Below, one piece after another: positions 33,027 through 40,781 of a DNA stretch of 64,000 bases. The translations under genes were made by a program, and so were the position numbers. The stretch lies in the NCBI GenBank assembly GCA_029261855.1, contig JAJDAN010000048.1:124001-188000 (forward strand). The letters run 5' to 3'. This DNA comes from Deltaproteobacteria bacterium. GTDB lineage: Bacteria; Myxococcota_A; UBA9160; UBA4427. The notes under the pieces were generated by a model. It saw only the letters and a program-made list of their open reading frames with translations, searched no databases and was not told the DNA's origin. The first letter of the stretch is position 1. Each line of letters begins with the position of its first letter.

Positions 33027-34390
33027 TAGGCGCCTGTCTCGGCGGGCGCGTCGTCCTGGATGTAGCTGCGTTCCTTGAAGCGCCGGGCGACGGGGATGTA
33101 GAGGATGGCCGTCACCGCCATCGCGCCCGCGAAGAACAGGTAGTAGCTCGCGCCCTCGAGTCGCGTTTCGCCGCCCGGCACCTGGATGGCGAAGTTCACG
33201 GCGGCGGTGAACAGGTTTCCGACGGAGACCGACATCAGGAACAGGGCCATCACCAGGGACTTCAGCGCCCGGGGTGCCTGGGTGTACGAGAACTCGAGGC
33301 AGGTGATCGAGACCATCACCTCGGACGAGGTGAGGACCACGAAGGCGACCAGCTGCCAGGCGATGTTCGGCGTCTGGCCCTGCGCGATCCAGTATTCGAT
33401 CAGCGCCGTCATCAGAAACGCAGCCACCATGACGAAGAAGCCGACGCCGATCTTCCGCAACGGGGTGACGGTCCCGAAGCGACCCCACAACGGATAGACG
33501 CCAAACACGAACACGGGGATCAGGGCCATCACCAGGAAGGCGTTGCTCGCCTGGATCTGCTCGGGAATGATCTCGAAGCCGAAGAGTACGGGATCCATCT
33601 GGCGCGCCTGCAGGACCCAGGACGATCCCGTCTGGTCGAAGAGGGCCCAGAACATCGCGACGAAGACGTAGATGATCGTGAGGCGGCCCAGCGCGGAGAG
33701 TCCCTCCCTGCTCAGGGCCTGGGCGACGAAGCCCTTCCCGTCGGGCGGCACGTGGATGAACTTCCGGCGCCCCAGCCAGAAGACGAAGGTCGCCAGCAGC
33801 ATCAATGCGCCGGGGACTCCGAACGCCACGTGCGGGCCGTAGCTGTCGAGCAGCCAGGGCGTCGCGATCATCGAGCTGCCGGCGCCCAGATTGATGGCGA
33901 AGTAGAACGCGGAAAAGGCGCCCGCCAGGCGATGGGCATTGGCCTTGCTGAACTGGTCGCCCACGTGGGCGGACACGCAGGGCTTGATGCCGCCCGAGCC
34001 CAGGGCGATGAGACCGAGGCCGAGAGCGAGTCCGAAGCGCGTGTCGTCCAGGGCGAGCGCCAGGTGGCCGAGGCAGTAGACGAGGGACAACGCCAGGATC
34101 GTCGGGTATTTGCCGAGCACGATGTCCGAGAGCAACGCCCCGAGCAGTGGCGTGAAGTACACGGCGGCGGTGAACAGGTGGTAGTAGCCGACGGCGTCGC
34201 CGCCGCTCATGACGGCGAGCTGCCCATCCTCGCCCATCAGATACCGGGTCATGAAAAGGACCAGGATCGCCTTCATGCCGTAGAAGCTGAAGCGCTCGGC
34301 GGCCTCGTTGCCGATGATGTACGGGATGCCCGAGGGCAACGCCGTCGTCTGGACGGGTGTCGTGCGGTAGCCGGCCAATGGGGACCTCAT
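33026..34390 (-). CDS. POT/PTR-family proton-dependent oligopeptide transporter
   Basis: A 454-residue membrane protein with 12-14 transmembrane helices. The proton-coupling motif ExxER is present as NEAAERFSFYG (E29, E32, R33), and the signature LGSGGIKPCVSAHVGDQF follows; FYFAINLGAGSSM matches the PTR2 signature. It imports di- and tripeptides with protons across the inner membrane. The start at 34390 has GGAGC ahead. It fits with pepN elsewhere in the window as part of peptide use, though the genes are far apart. Its stop lies at the edge of the 13-bp repeat. Confidence 0.9.
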   Translation of the reverse strand: MRSPLAGYRTTPVQTTALPSGIPYIIGNEAAERFSFYGMKAILVLFMTRYLMGEDGQLAVMSGGDAVGYYHLFTAAVYFTPLLGALLSDIVLGKYPTILALSLVYCLGHLALALDDTRFGLALGLGLIALGSGGIKPCVSAHVGDQFSKANAHRLAGAFSAFYFAINLGAGSSMIATPWLLDSYGPHVAFGVPGALMLLATFVFWLGRRKFIHVPPDGKGFVAQALSREGLSALGRLTIIYVFVAMFWALFDQTGSSWVLQARQMDPVLFGFEIIPEQIQASNAFLVMALIPVFVFGVYPLWGRFGTVTPLRKIGVGFFVMVAAFLMTALIEYWIAQGQTPNIAWQLVAFVVLTSSEVMVSITCLEFSYTQAPRALKSLVMALFLMSVSVGNLFTAAVNFAIQVPGGETRLEGASYYLFFAGAMAVTAILYIPVARRFKERSYIQDDAPAETGA

Positions 34391-34426
34391 GGGCGGAGTG
34401 CGGGCTCCTTGCAGAGGGGCTCTTAT

Positions 34427-34454
34427 CGTCCGTCTACCATCGGCCGTCTACCAG
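34427..34454. repeat. 14-bp direct repeat across the stop codon of the TPR gene
   Basis: CGTCCGTCTACCAT (34427-34440) and CGGCCGTCTACCAG (34441-34454) are tandem copies. Read on the minus strand, both contain TGGTAG; in the proximal copy this is the final tryptophan codon and stop of the TPR protein. The copy therefore duplicates the end of the gene, stop included. Confidence 0.75.
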
Positions 34455-34993
34455 GTCGGCTTGGGGGCCGTATCGTCGCCCGCCGCCCAGGCTTCGCGAG
34501 CGGCTGCGGCTTCGAGGGCGCGGATCAGCTGGTCGCGTTCCTTCTGGGCTTCGTCGCCGTAGCTCTCGAGGGTTTCGAGCTCGCGCAGGGCCGCCTGAAG
34601 GTAGGCCTCGGCCAGGTACTCACGGGCCTGGGGGAAGCGCGGTCTCAGCTTCAGGGCCTTCTTGTAGGTGTGGATGGCGCGGTCGAGCTGTCCGCTCTTG
34701 CGTTGGCTGTAGGCGAGCATGTTGACGATGTCCGGGTCGCGCGGTGACTTGCGCAGCGCCTGCTCGAACGAGGCTCGTGCAGCTTCGAAGTCGCCGGCCT
34801 CGACCTCCTCGAGGCCCCGGGTGTATTCGGCCGGCGGCGCGGCATCCGCGTCCGCGCGCTGCGGATTGCCGGCAGCCTGTGCCGGAAGGCCGGCGAGCAC
34901 CGTCACCAGGAACACCGTCGCGAGCAACATCCTCCCGAGGAACACTCTCCCGACGAACATCGGGGCCCCGGTCGGGATCCAACCCATTCGCAT
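34448..34993 (-). CDS. Small exported TPR protein
   Basis: A protein of up to 181 residues; an internal ATG at 34960 gives a more typical signal peptide (MFVGRVFLGRMLLATVFLVTVLAG, cleavage near AQA-AG) and may be the real start. Two or three TPR units follow (YTRGLEEVEAGDFEAARASF, then DIVNMLAYSQRKSGQLDRAI), and a helical tail ends in KPTW. It is likely a periplasmic adaptor. The signal peptide is encoded by a 15-bp tandem repeat, and the stop lies in a separate 14-bp repeat, so both ends of this gene carry duplications. Confidence 0.78.
   Translation of the reverse strand: MRMGWIPTGAPMFVGRVFLGRMLLATVFLVTVLAGLPAQAAGNPQRADADAAPPAEYTRGLEEVEAGDFEAARASFEQALRKSPRDPDIVNMLAYSQRKSGQLDRAIHTYKKALKLRPRFPQAREYLAEAYLQAALRELETLESYGDEAQKERDQLIRALEAAAAREAWAAGDDTAPKPTW
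34908..34960. repeat. 15-bp tandem repeat encoding a signal peptide
   Basis: Units AGGAACACCGTCGCG, AGCAACATCCTCCCG, AGGAACACTCTCCCG and a partial ACGAACAT at 34908-34922, 34923-34937, 34938-34952 and 34953-34960. On the minus strand they encode MFVGR-VFLGR-MLLAT-VFL, a pentapeptide-periodic hydrophobic core of the TPR protein's signal peptide. Copies are diverged, so the expansion is older than the 13-bp repeat. Confidence 0.75.
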
Positions 34994-35140
34994 TCAGCAC
35001 CTCGCATCGCGCGTCGAAAAGGGAACGGAGGCGAGCAGCATGGCACAGACCCGCGCTGCGCGACTCGTGACCCCCACGGGGTTGCTTGACAGGTCGACGG
35101 CGCCGGGGAGCATTCCGACGTCCCACACGAGGAGGTCCGC

Positions 35141-35842
35141 ATGAGCGCACCCTACGAGATTCCGCAGACCGTCGTCCCCGTCGACCAGAGCAGCGTCGAG
35201 GCGCGGGCCCGCTTCATCACGCGCACCTACAACCACCTGATGGGGTCGATCGTCCTCTTCACCCTGCTCGAAGTGTGGTTCTTCACCACGGGCATGGCCG
35301 AGGTCATCACCCAGGCGATGCTCGGCACGAGCTGGCTGCTGGTGCTGGGTGGCTTCATGATCGTCACCTGGCTGGCGACGCGCGCCGCGCAGACCGCCGA
35401 GTCCCTGGCCGCGCAGTATGCCGGGCTCTTCTTTACGGTGTTCGCGTATGCGCTGCTGTTCGTACCGATGCTGTTCGTTGCGAACTCCTACGCGGACGGG
35501 ACCATCGAGAGCGCGGCTCTCGTGACGATGCTCGGCTTCGGGGGCCTGACTGCCGTGGCCTTCACCACGCGCAAGGACTTCTCGTTCATGGGGTCCTTCC
35601 TGCGCTACGCCGGTGTCATGGCGATCGTTGCCATCGTGGCCGCGGTGATCTTCGGCTTCGAGCTGGGGACCTGGTTCTCGGTGGCGATGGTGGGGTTCGC
35701 GGGCGCAGCGGTGCTCTACGACACCTCGAACGTGCTGCATCACCACCCGGAGGACCGCTACGTGGCGGCGGCCTGCCAGCTGTTCGCGTCGGTCGCGCTG
35801 ATGTTCTGGTACATCCTGCGCATCTTCATGAGTCGGGACTGA
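35141..35842 (+). CDS. Bax inhibitor-1 / YccA family membrane protein
   Basis: A 233-residue protein with seven predicted transmembrane helices after a 30-residue cytoplasmic head. The BI-1 pattern is clear: ITRTYNHLMGSIVLFTLLEVWFF, FFTVFAYALLFVPML, and YDTSNVLHHHPEDRYVAAACQLF near the end, containing the acidic pair region that gates calcium in relatives. It has a good ribosome-binding site (GAGGAGG) 6 bases ahead. Bacterial members are pH-sensitive ion leaks or interact with the FtsH quality-control protease. The next gene begins 7 bases after the stop. Confidence 0.88.
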   Translation: MSAPYEIPQTVVPVDQSSVEARARFITRTYNHLMGSIVLFTLLEVWFFTTGMAEVITQAMLGTSWLLVLGGFMIVTWLATRAAQTAESLAAQYAGLFFTVFAYALLFVPMLFVANSYADGTIESAALVTMLGFGGLTAVAFTTRKDFSFMGSFLRYAGVMAIVAIVAAVIFGFELGTWFSVAMVGFAGAAVLYDTSNVLHHHPEDRYVAAACQLFASVALMFWYILRIFMSRD

Positions 35843-35849
35843 TCGACTC

Positions 35850-36476
35850 ATTCTCGTCCTCGACCATCTCGTCTATGCGGTCCCGGACCTCGAAGTCGCA
35901 ATCGCCGACTTCGAAGCGTGCCTCGGCGCCCTGCCGCTGCACGGCGGCCGGCACACCGCACTCGGCAGCTGGAATGCCATCCTCCCACTCCGCGGGGAGG
36001 TCTACGTCGAGCTGATCGCCGCCGATCCGGGCAGTCCCGATCCCGCCGGCCCACGCCCGTTCGGGCTCGACGAGCTCGGGTCCGCGCGTCTGGTCACCTG
36101 GGCGGCGCGCACCACGGATCTCGATACCGCCGCACGCGACGCTCGCGAGCGCGGGTTCGACCCCGGCGCGATCGTGGCGGTGGGCCGCGATCTTCCGGGC
36201 GGGGGCCGCCTCGACTGGCGACTCACACTCCGCCTCGAGGCGGCGGCCGACGGCCTCGTCCCGTTCCTCATCGACTGGGGCGATGCACCGCACCCCTCGA
36301 CGGTGTCGCCGGCGACCTGCCGACTCGAGCGTTTCGGTGCCCTGCATCCGGATCCGCAATCGCCGCGCGCGATGCTCGACGCGCTCGGCGTTTCACTGAC
36401 TGTCGAAGCCGGCGAGCGCGCGCAACTTCGGGCGACGGTGACGGGGCCCCGGGGATCTCTGCAGCTGCTCGGTTGA
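35850..36476 (+). CDS. Glyoxalase-like (VOC) domain protein with a non-standard ATT start
   Basis: A 208-residue protein. The frame has no ATG, GTG or TTG between an upstream in-frame TGA (35829-35831) and a GTG at 36174, yet residues 1-108 are clearly coding: LVLDHLVYAVPDLEVAIADF is a textbook start of the Glyoxalase_3-like family, followed by GSWNAILPLRGEVYVELIA. The best start is ATT at 35850, 7 bases after the Bax-inhibitor-1 stop. The later RLDWRLTLRL and GLVPFLIDWGDAPHPS segments match the family. Function unknown; perhaps a metal-dependent lyase or dioxygenase-like enzyme. Confidence 0.78.
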   Translation: MLVLDHLVYAVPDLEVAIADFEACLGALPLHGGRHTALGSWNAILPLRGEVYVELIAADPGSPDPAGPRPFGLDELGSARLVTWAARTTDLDTAARDARERGFDPGAIVAVGRDLPGGGRLDWRLTLRLEAAADGLVPFLIDWGDAPHPSTVSPATCRLERFGALHPDPQSPRAMLDALGVSLTVEAGERAQLRATVTGPRGSLQLLG

Positions 36477-36545
36477 GGTCCGCTCCACCGGAGTCGACCG
36501 CCGGGCCTGCTATCGTTCGCCGTCGAACGGGTGCCGAGGTGAAGC

Positions 36546-39200
36546 GTGGCGTTGCCGCCGGACAACGATCCCCAGGAAACCCGCGAGTGGCTCGACGCCC
36601 TCGATGCGGTCTTCCAGAACGAAGGCATCGAGCGTGCCCACTACCTCGTGGGACGCCTGATCCGCCGGGCCCAACGGCGCGGCGCGAATCTGCCGTACAG
36701 CGCGAACACCGGCTACGTGAATACGATCTCCGAGGCCCAGGAACGGAAGAGCCCGGGAGACGCGGGTCTCGAACGGCGCATCCGCTCGATCATCCGCTGG
36801 AACGCCATGGCGATGGTGGTCCAGGCGAATCGCGTCGACCCGTCGCTCGGGGGGCACATCTCGAGCTTCGCGTCGGCGGCCACCCTCTACGACGTCGGCT
36901 TCAACCATTTCTTTCGGGCGCCCACCGAGGACTTCGGTGGCGACCTGCTCTACATCCAGGGACACTCGGCGCCGGGAATCTACGCACGGGCCTTCCTCGA
37001 AGGCCGGCTCACCGAGGACCAGCTGCATCGCTTCCGGCAGGAGGTCGACGGCGGTGGGCTCTCGTCCTATCCGCATCCGCACCTGATGCCGGACTTCTGG
37101 CAGTTCCCGACGGTCTCCATGGGTCTGGGGCCGTTGATGGCGATCTACCAGGCGCGCTTCCTGAAGTACATGCAGGACCGCGAGCTGCTGCCCCGGGACG
37201 GCCGCAAGGTCTGGGCCTTCCTCGGCGATGGCGAGTGCGACGAGCCCGAGAGCCTCGGCGCGTTGTCTCTCGCGGGGCGCGAGAAGCTCGACAACCTGAT
37301 CTTCGTGGTCAACTGCAACCTCCAGCGCCTCGACGGACCCGTGCGGGGCAATGGCAAGATCATCCAGGAGCTCGAGGCGAACTTCCGGGGCAACGGCTGG
37401 AACGTCATCAAGGTCATCTGGGGCAGCTACTGGGACCCGCTGCTCGCGAAGGACAAGGACCGTCTGCTGCGGCAGCGCATGGAAGAGGCCTGCGACGGCG
37501 AGTACCAGAACTACAAGAGCCGCGGTGGCGCCTACACGCGGGAGCACTTCTTCGGGAAGTATCCCGAGCTGCGTGAAATGGTCGCGAACATGTCCGACGA
37601 GGACATCTGGCGCTTGAACCGCGGTGGCCACGACCCGCACAAGATGTACGCCGCCTACTCGGTTGCGATGGAACACGAGGGCCAGCCCACGGTCATCCTC
37701 GCCAAGACCGTGAAGGGTTACGGCATGGGCGAGGCCGGTGAGGGCCAGAACATCACGCACCAGCAGCACGAGCTGGGCCGGGATGCGCTGCGCGCCTTCC
37801 GGGACCGCTTCAACATCCCCGTGTCCGACGAGCGGATCGAGGAGGCGCCGTTCTACCTCCCGGACCCCGACGGCCCCGAGATGAAGTACCTGCACGAACG
37901 CCGCCGCGCACTGGGCGGGTACCTGCCCCAGCGTCGCAATGTCGCCAAGCCCTTGCCGGTGCCGTCCCTGGACGCCTTCTCGTCGATCACCGAGGGCAGT
38001 GGCGACCGGGGCGTCGCCACCACCATGGCCGCGGTCCGCCTGTTGCAGTTGTTGACGCGAGACAAGGAATTCGGTCCCCACGTGGTGCCGATCGTGCCGG
38101 ACGAGTCCCGCACCTTCGGCATGGAGGGCATGTTCCGCCGCCTCGCCATCTACTCGTCCGTCGGGCAGCTCTACGATCCCGTGGATTCGGACCAGGTTTC
38201 GTACTACCGCGAGGACAAGAAGGGCCAGATCCTGCAGGAAGGCATCAACGAAGCCGGTGCCATGTCGTCCTGGATCGCGGCGGGAACCTCCTACGCGACC
38301 AGTGGGATCCAGATGGTCCCGTTCTACATCTACTACTCGATGTTCGGATTCCAGCGTGTGCACGATCTCGCCTGGGCGGCCGGGGACATGCAGGTGCGCG
38401 GCTTCCTGCTGGGAGGCACCGCGGGGCGAACGACACTGGCGGGGGAAGGGCTGCAGCATCAGGACGGACACAGTCACATCCTGTCGTCGACGATCCCCAA
38501 CTGCGTCAGCTACGACCCGACGTACGCGTACGAGCTGGCGGTCATCATCCAGGACGGGCTACGCCGCATGTGCGTCGAGCAAGAGGACGTCTTCTACTAC
38601 CTCACGGTGATGAACGAGAAGTACGTACAGCCGCCCATGCCCGCCGGGGTCGAGAGCGGCATCCTGAAGGGGATGTACCCAGTGCGCGATTCCGACCTTT
38701 CGGGCCCGCGGGTACAGCTGCTCGGGAGTGGCACCATCCTGCGCGAGGTGCTCGCCGCCGCCGAGATGCTCGAACAGGACTTCGGCGTCGCTGCGGATGT
38801 CTTCAGCGTCACGAGCTTCACCGAGCTGCGCCGGGATGGACTCGACGCCGAGCGCTGGAACATGCTCCACCCGGACGAAGAGCCGCGCCTGTCCTACGTC
38901 GAACGCCAGCTGGCCCGGCGCTCGGGCCCGGTCGTCGCGGCGACGGACTACATGTGCAGCTTCGCCGACCAGATCCGGCCCTTCATCAAGAACCGCTACC
39001 GGGTGCTGGGGACCGATGGCTTCGGGCGCAGCGACACCCGGGAGAAGCTGCGCCGCCACTTCGAGGTCGATCGCAACTACGTCTGCACGGCGGCCCTGTT
39101 CGCACTGGCAGAGGAGGGTGCCGTCGAACGCTCGCGGGTGAGCGAGGCGATGAAGAAGTACGGCATCGACCCGGACAAGCCGAACCCGGCATCGCTCTGA
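36546..39200 (+). CDS. aceE: Pyruvate dehydrogenase E1 component, homodimeric type
   Basis: An 884-residue thiamine-diphosphate enzyme, nearly identical in size to E. coli AceE. It decarboxylates pyruvate and acetylates the lipoyl group of E2 in the pyruvate dehydrogenase complex. The ThDP/magnesium motif GDGECDEPES (227-236) through N256 is present, as are HISSFASAATLYDVGFNHFF and YIQGHSAPGIYARAF, with the active-site histidines, and TAGRTTLAGEGLQHQDGHS. GTG start with GAGGTGAA ahead. aceF follows immediately. TATCGT about 30 bases upstream is a possible -10. No E3 gene is in the window. Confidence 0.96.
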   Translation: MALPPDNDPQETREWLDALDAVFQNEGIERAHYLVGRLIRRAQRRGANLPYSANTGYVNTISEAQERKSPGDAGLERRIRSIIRWNAMAMVVQANRVDPSLGGHISSFASAATLYDVGFNHFFRAPTEDFGGDLLYIQGHSAPGIYARAFLEGRLTEDQLHRFRQEVDGGGLSSYPHPHLMPDFWQFPTVSMGLGPLMAIYQARFLKYMQDRELLPRDGRKVWAFLGDGECDEPESLGALSLAGREKLDNLIFVVNCNLQRLDGPVRGNGKIIQELEANFRGNGWNVIKVIWGSYWDPLLAKDKDRLLRQRMEEACDGEYQNYKSRGGAYTREHFFGKYPELREMVANMSDEDIWRLNRGGHDPHKMYAAYSVAMEHEGQPTVILAKTVKGYGMGEAGEGQNITHQQHELGRDALRAFRDRFNIPVSDERIEEAPFYLPDPDGPEMKYLHERRRALGGYLPQRRNVAKPLPVPSLDAFSSITEGSGDRGVATTMAAVRLLQLLTRDKEFGPHVVPIVPDESRTFGMEGMFRRLAIYSSVGQLYDPVDSDQVSYYREDKKGQILQEGINEAGAMSSWIAAGTSYATSGIQMVPFYIYYSMFGFQRVHDLAWAAGDMQVRGFLLGGTAGRTTLAGEGLQHQDGHSHILSSTIPNCVSYDPTYAYELAVIIQDGLRRMCVEQEDVFYYLTVMNEKYVQPPMPAGVESGILKGMYPVRDSDLSGPRVQLLGSGTILREVLAAAEMLEQDFGVAADVFSVTSFTELRRDGLDAERWNMLHPDEEPRLSYVERQLARRSGPVVAATDYMCSFADQIRPFIKNRYRVLGTDGFGRSDTREKLRRHFEVDRNYVCTAALFALAEEGAVERSRVSEAMKKYGIDPDKPNPASL

Positions 39201-39208
39201 GCCCCGTC

Positions 39209-40576
39209 TTGTCCGCAGCCGACTCACACCAGATCCTCGTTCCCGACATCGGAGACTTCGACGAAGTCGAGGTGATCGAGGTGCTGGTCGCCAAAGGCGA
39301 CCGGGTCGAGCCGGAGGACTCCCTCGTCACCCTCGAGAGTGACAAGGCGACGATGGAGATCCCGTCGCCGCGGGCGGGCGTGGTCGCGGACGTCGTCGTG
39401 CAGCTCGGCGACAAGGTGTCCGAGGGCACGGTGCTCGTGACCCTCGAAATCGAAGGAGCCGAAGCCGGCGCCGCGGACCCGCCTGCCGAATCGGCCGCTC
39501 CCGAGGGCCGCGAGGCCGCACCGGCGGCGGATGCCGACGCGAGCCCGAAGCCGGAACCGGAGGGCGAGCCGGCGGTCGCGGATCCGGCGCTGCTTCCCGG
39601 CGAGCCGGAGCCCCAGGCGCCGCCCATCGCGCCCGAGCGGACCGGCGGCGAAACCCTGCCTCACGCGAGCCCGCTGGTGCGGAGGCAGGCGCGAGAGCTC
39701 GGTGTGGACCTGTCGCAAGCGGCGGGCAGCGGCCCGAGCGGTCGCATTCTGGAACAGGACCTGAAGGCGCACGTGCGCCAGGTCCTCACGGCTTCTCCGG
39801 GGGCAGGCGGGGGCGCGCTGCCAGCGGTGCGGCGCGTCGACTTCAGTCGCTACGGCGATACCGAAGAGGTGCCGCTCTCGCGCATCCGGCAGCGCGCCGG
39901 GAAGAACCTGAGTGCCAGCTGGTTGAACCTGCCGCACGTCACCCAGCACGACCATGCGGATGTCACCGAGCTCGAGCGCTACCGCAAGGACAAGTCCACC
40001 AGCGCCCAGGAGCGGGGAGCGCGCCTGTCTCCTCTGGTCTTCATCATGAAGGCGGTGGTGCTCGCCCTGCGTCGCTACCCGGAGTTCGCGTCTTCACTCA
40101 CGCTGGACGGTCGCGGGCTGATTCTCAAGAAGAGCTTCCACCTCGGGATCGCCGTCGACACGGAGAACGGCCTGGTGGTGCCGGTCGTGCGCGACGTCAA
40201 TCGCAAGCGCTTGATCGAGCTTGCCAAGGAGACCGCGGAGCTGGCGGAGGCCGCGCGCGCCGGCAGCCTCGCCCCGGACCAGATGCAGGGGGCCGTCTTC
40301 ACCATTTCGAGTCTGGGGGGGATCGGGGGGACCGCCTTCACCCCCATCGTGAATGCCCCCGAGGTGGCATTGCTCGGCGTGTCGCGCCAGTCCGTCCAAC
40401 CCGTCTGGTCGGCCGGGCTGGACGTGTCGCCCGAGGGCGGCGGTCGCTTCGAGCCGCGCATCCTGCTGCCGCTGTCCCTGTCATACGATCACCGCGTGAT
40501 CGACGGCGCCGCCGCAGTCCGCTTCACCACCTTCCTGCGCGAGGTGCTGGAAGACCCGGCGAACCTGCTCCTCTAG
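39209..40576 (+). CDS. aceF: Dihydrolipoamide acetyltransferase, E2 of pyruvate dehydrogenase
   Basis: A 455-residue protein from TTG 39209, the only start between the aceE stop and the first domain. One lipoyl domain (residues 7-80) carries K46 in LESDKATME as lipoylation site; an alanine/proline/glutamate-rich linker (81-148) follows, then the subunit-binding domain (151-189, ASPLVRRQARELGVDL) and the catalytic domain (about 215-455) with H428 in SYDHRVIDG. It has one lipoyl domain, unlike the three of E. coli. It transfers acetyl groups to CoA. Coupled with aceE by an 8-base gap. Confidence 0.93.
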   Translation: MSAADSHQILVPDIGDFDEVEVIEVLVAKGDRVEPEDSLVTLESDKATMEIPSPRAGVVADVVVQLGDKVSEGTVLVTLEIEGAEAGAADPPAESAAPEGREAAPAADADASPKPEPEGEPAVADPALLPGEPEPQAPPIAPERTGGETLPHASPLVRRQARELGVDLSQAAGSGPSGRILEQDLKAHVRQVLTASPGAGGGALPAVRRVDFSRYGDTEEVPLSRIRQRAGKNLSASWLNLPHVTQHDHADVTELERYRKDKSTSAQERGARLSPLVFIMKAVVLALRRYPEFASSLTLDGRGLILKKSFHLGIAVDTENGLVVPVVRDVNRKRLIELAKETAELAEAARAGSLAPDQMQGAVFTISSLGGIGGTAFTPIVNAPEVALLGVSRQSVQPVWSAGLDVSPEGGGRFEPRILLPLSLSYDHRVIDGAAAVRFTTFLREVLEDPANLLL

Positions 40577-40781
40577 CCCGAATGCGTCATTGGCTTGGCT
40601 TCGAGCGCGCGGAGTTTCGGGTAGAACCCTTCGGAACCCCCCTCGCGAGCGGATGCGGCTGCGCGCCCCCCGAGGGTTGGCGGGCCGCGGGGCTGCTACG
40701 TTGCCAGCAAGCCGGCCCGGTCTACGGCCGCCGGCAGCCCGCACGAGAGGAACTGGGTCGCGTTGATCGCGACGAGCCCCC

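Noticed and set aside
35086-35091. TTGACA upstream of the Bax-inhibitor-1 gene as a promoter
   Set aside because: No acceptable -10 follows at 16-18 bases (only CATTCC-like sequence), so the hexamer alone is weak evidence.
36510-38477. A 655-codon open frame antisense to aceE
   Set aside because: Shadow of a well-supported gene; its composition follows aceE in reverse and no domain is visible.
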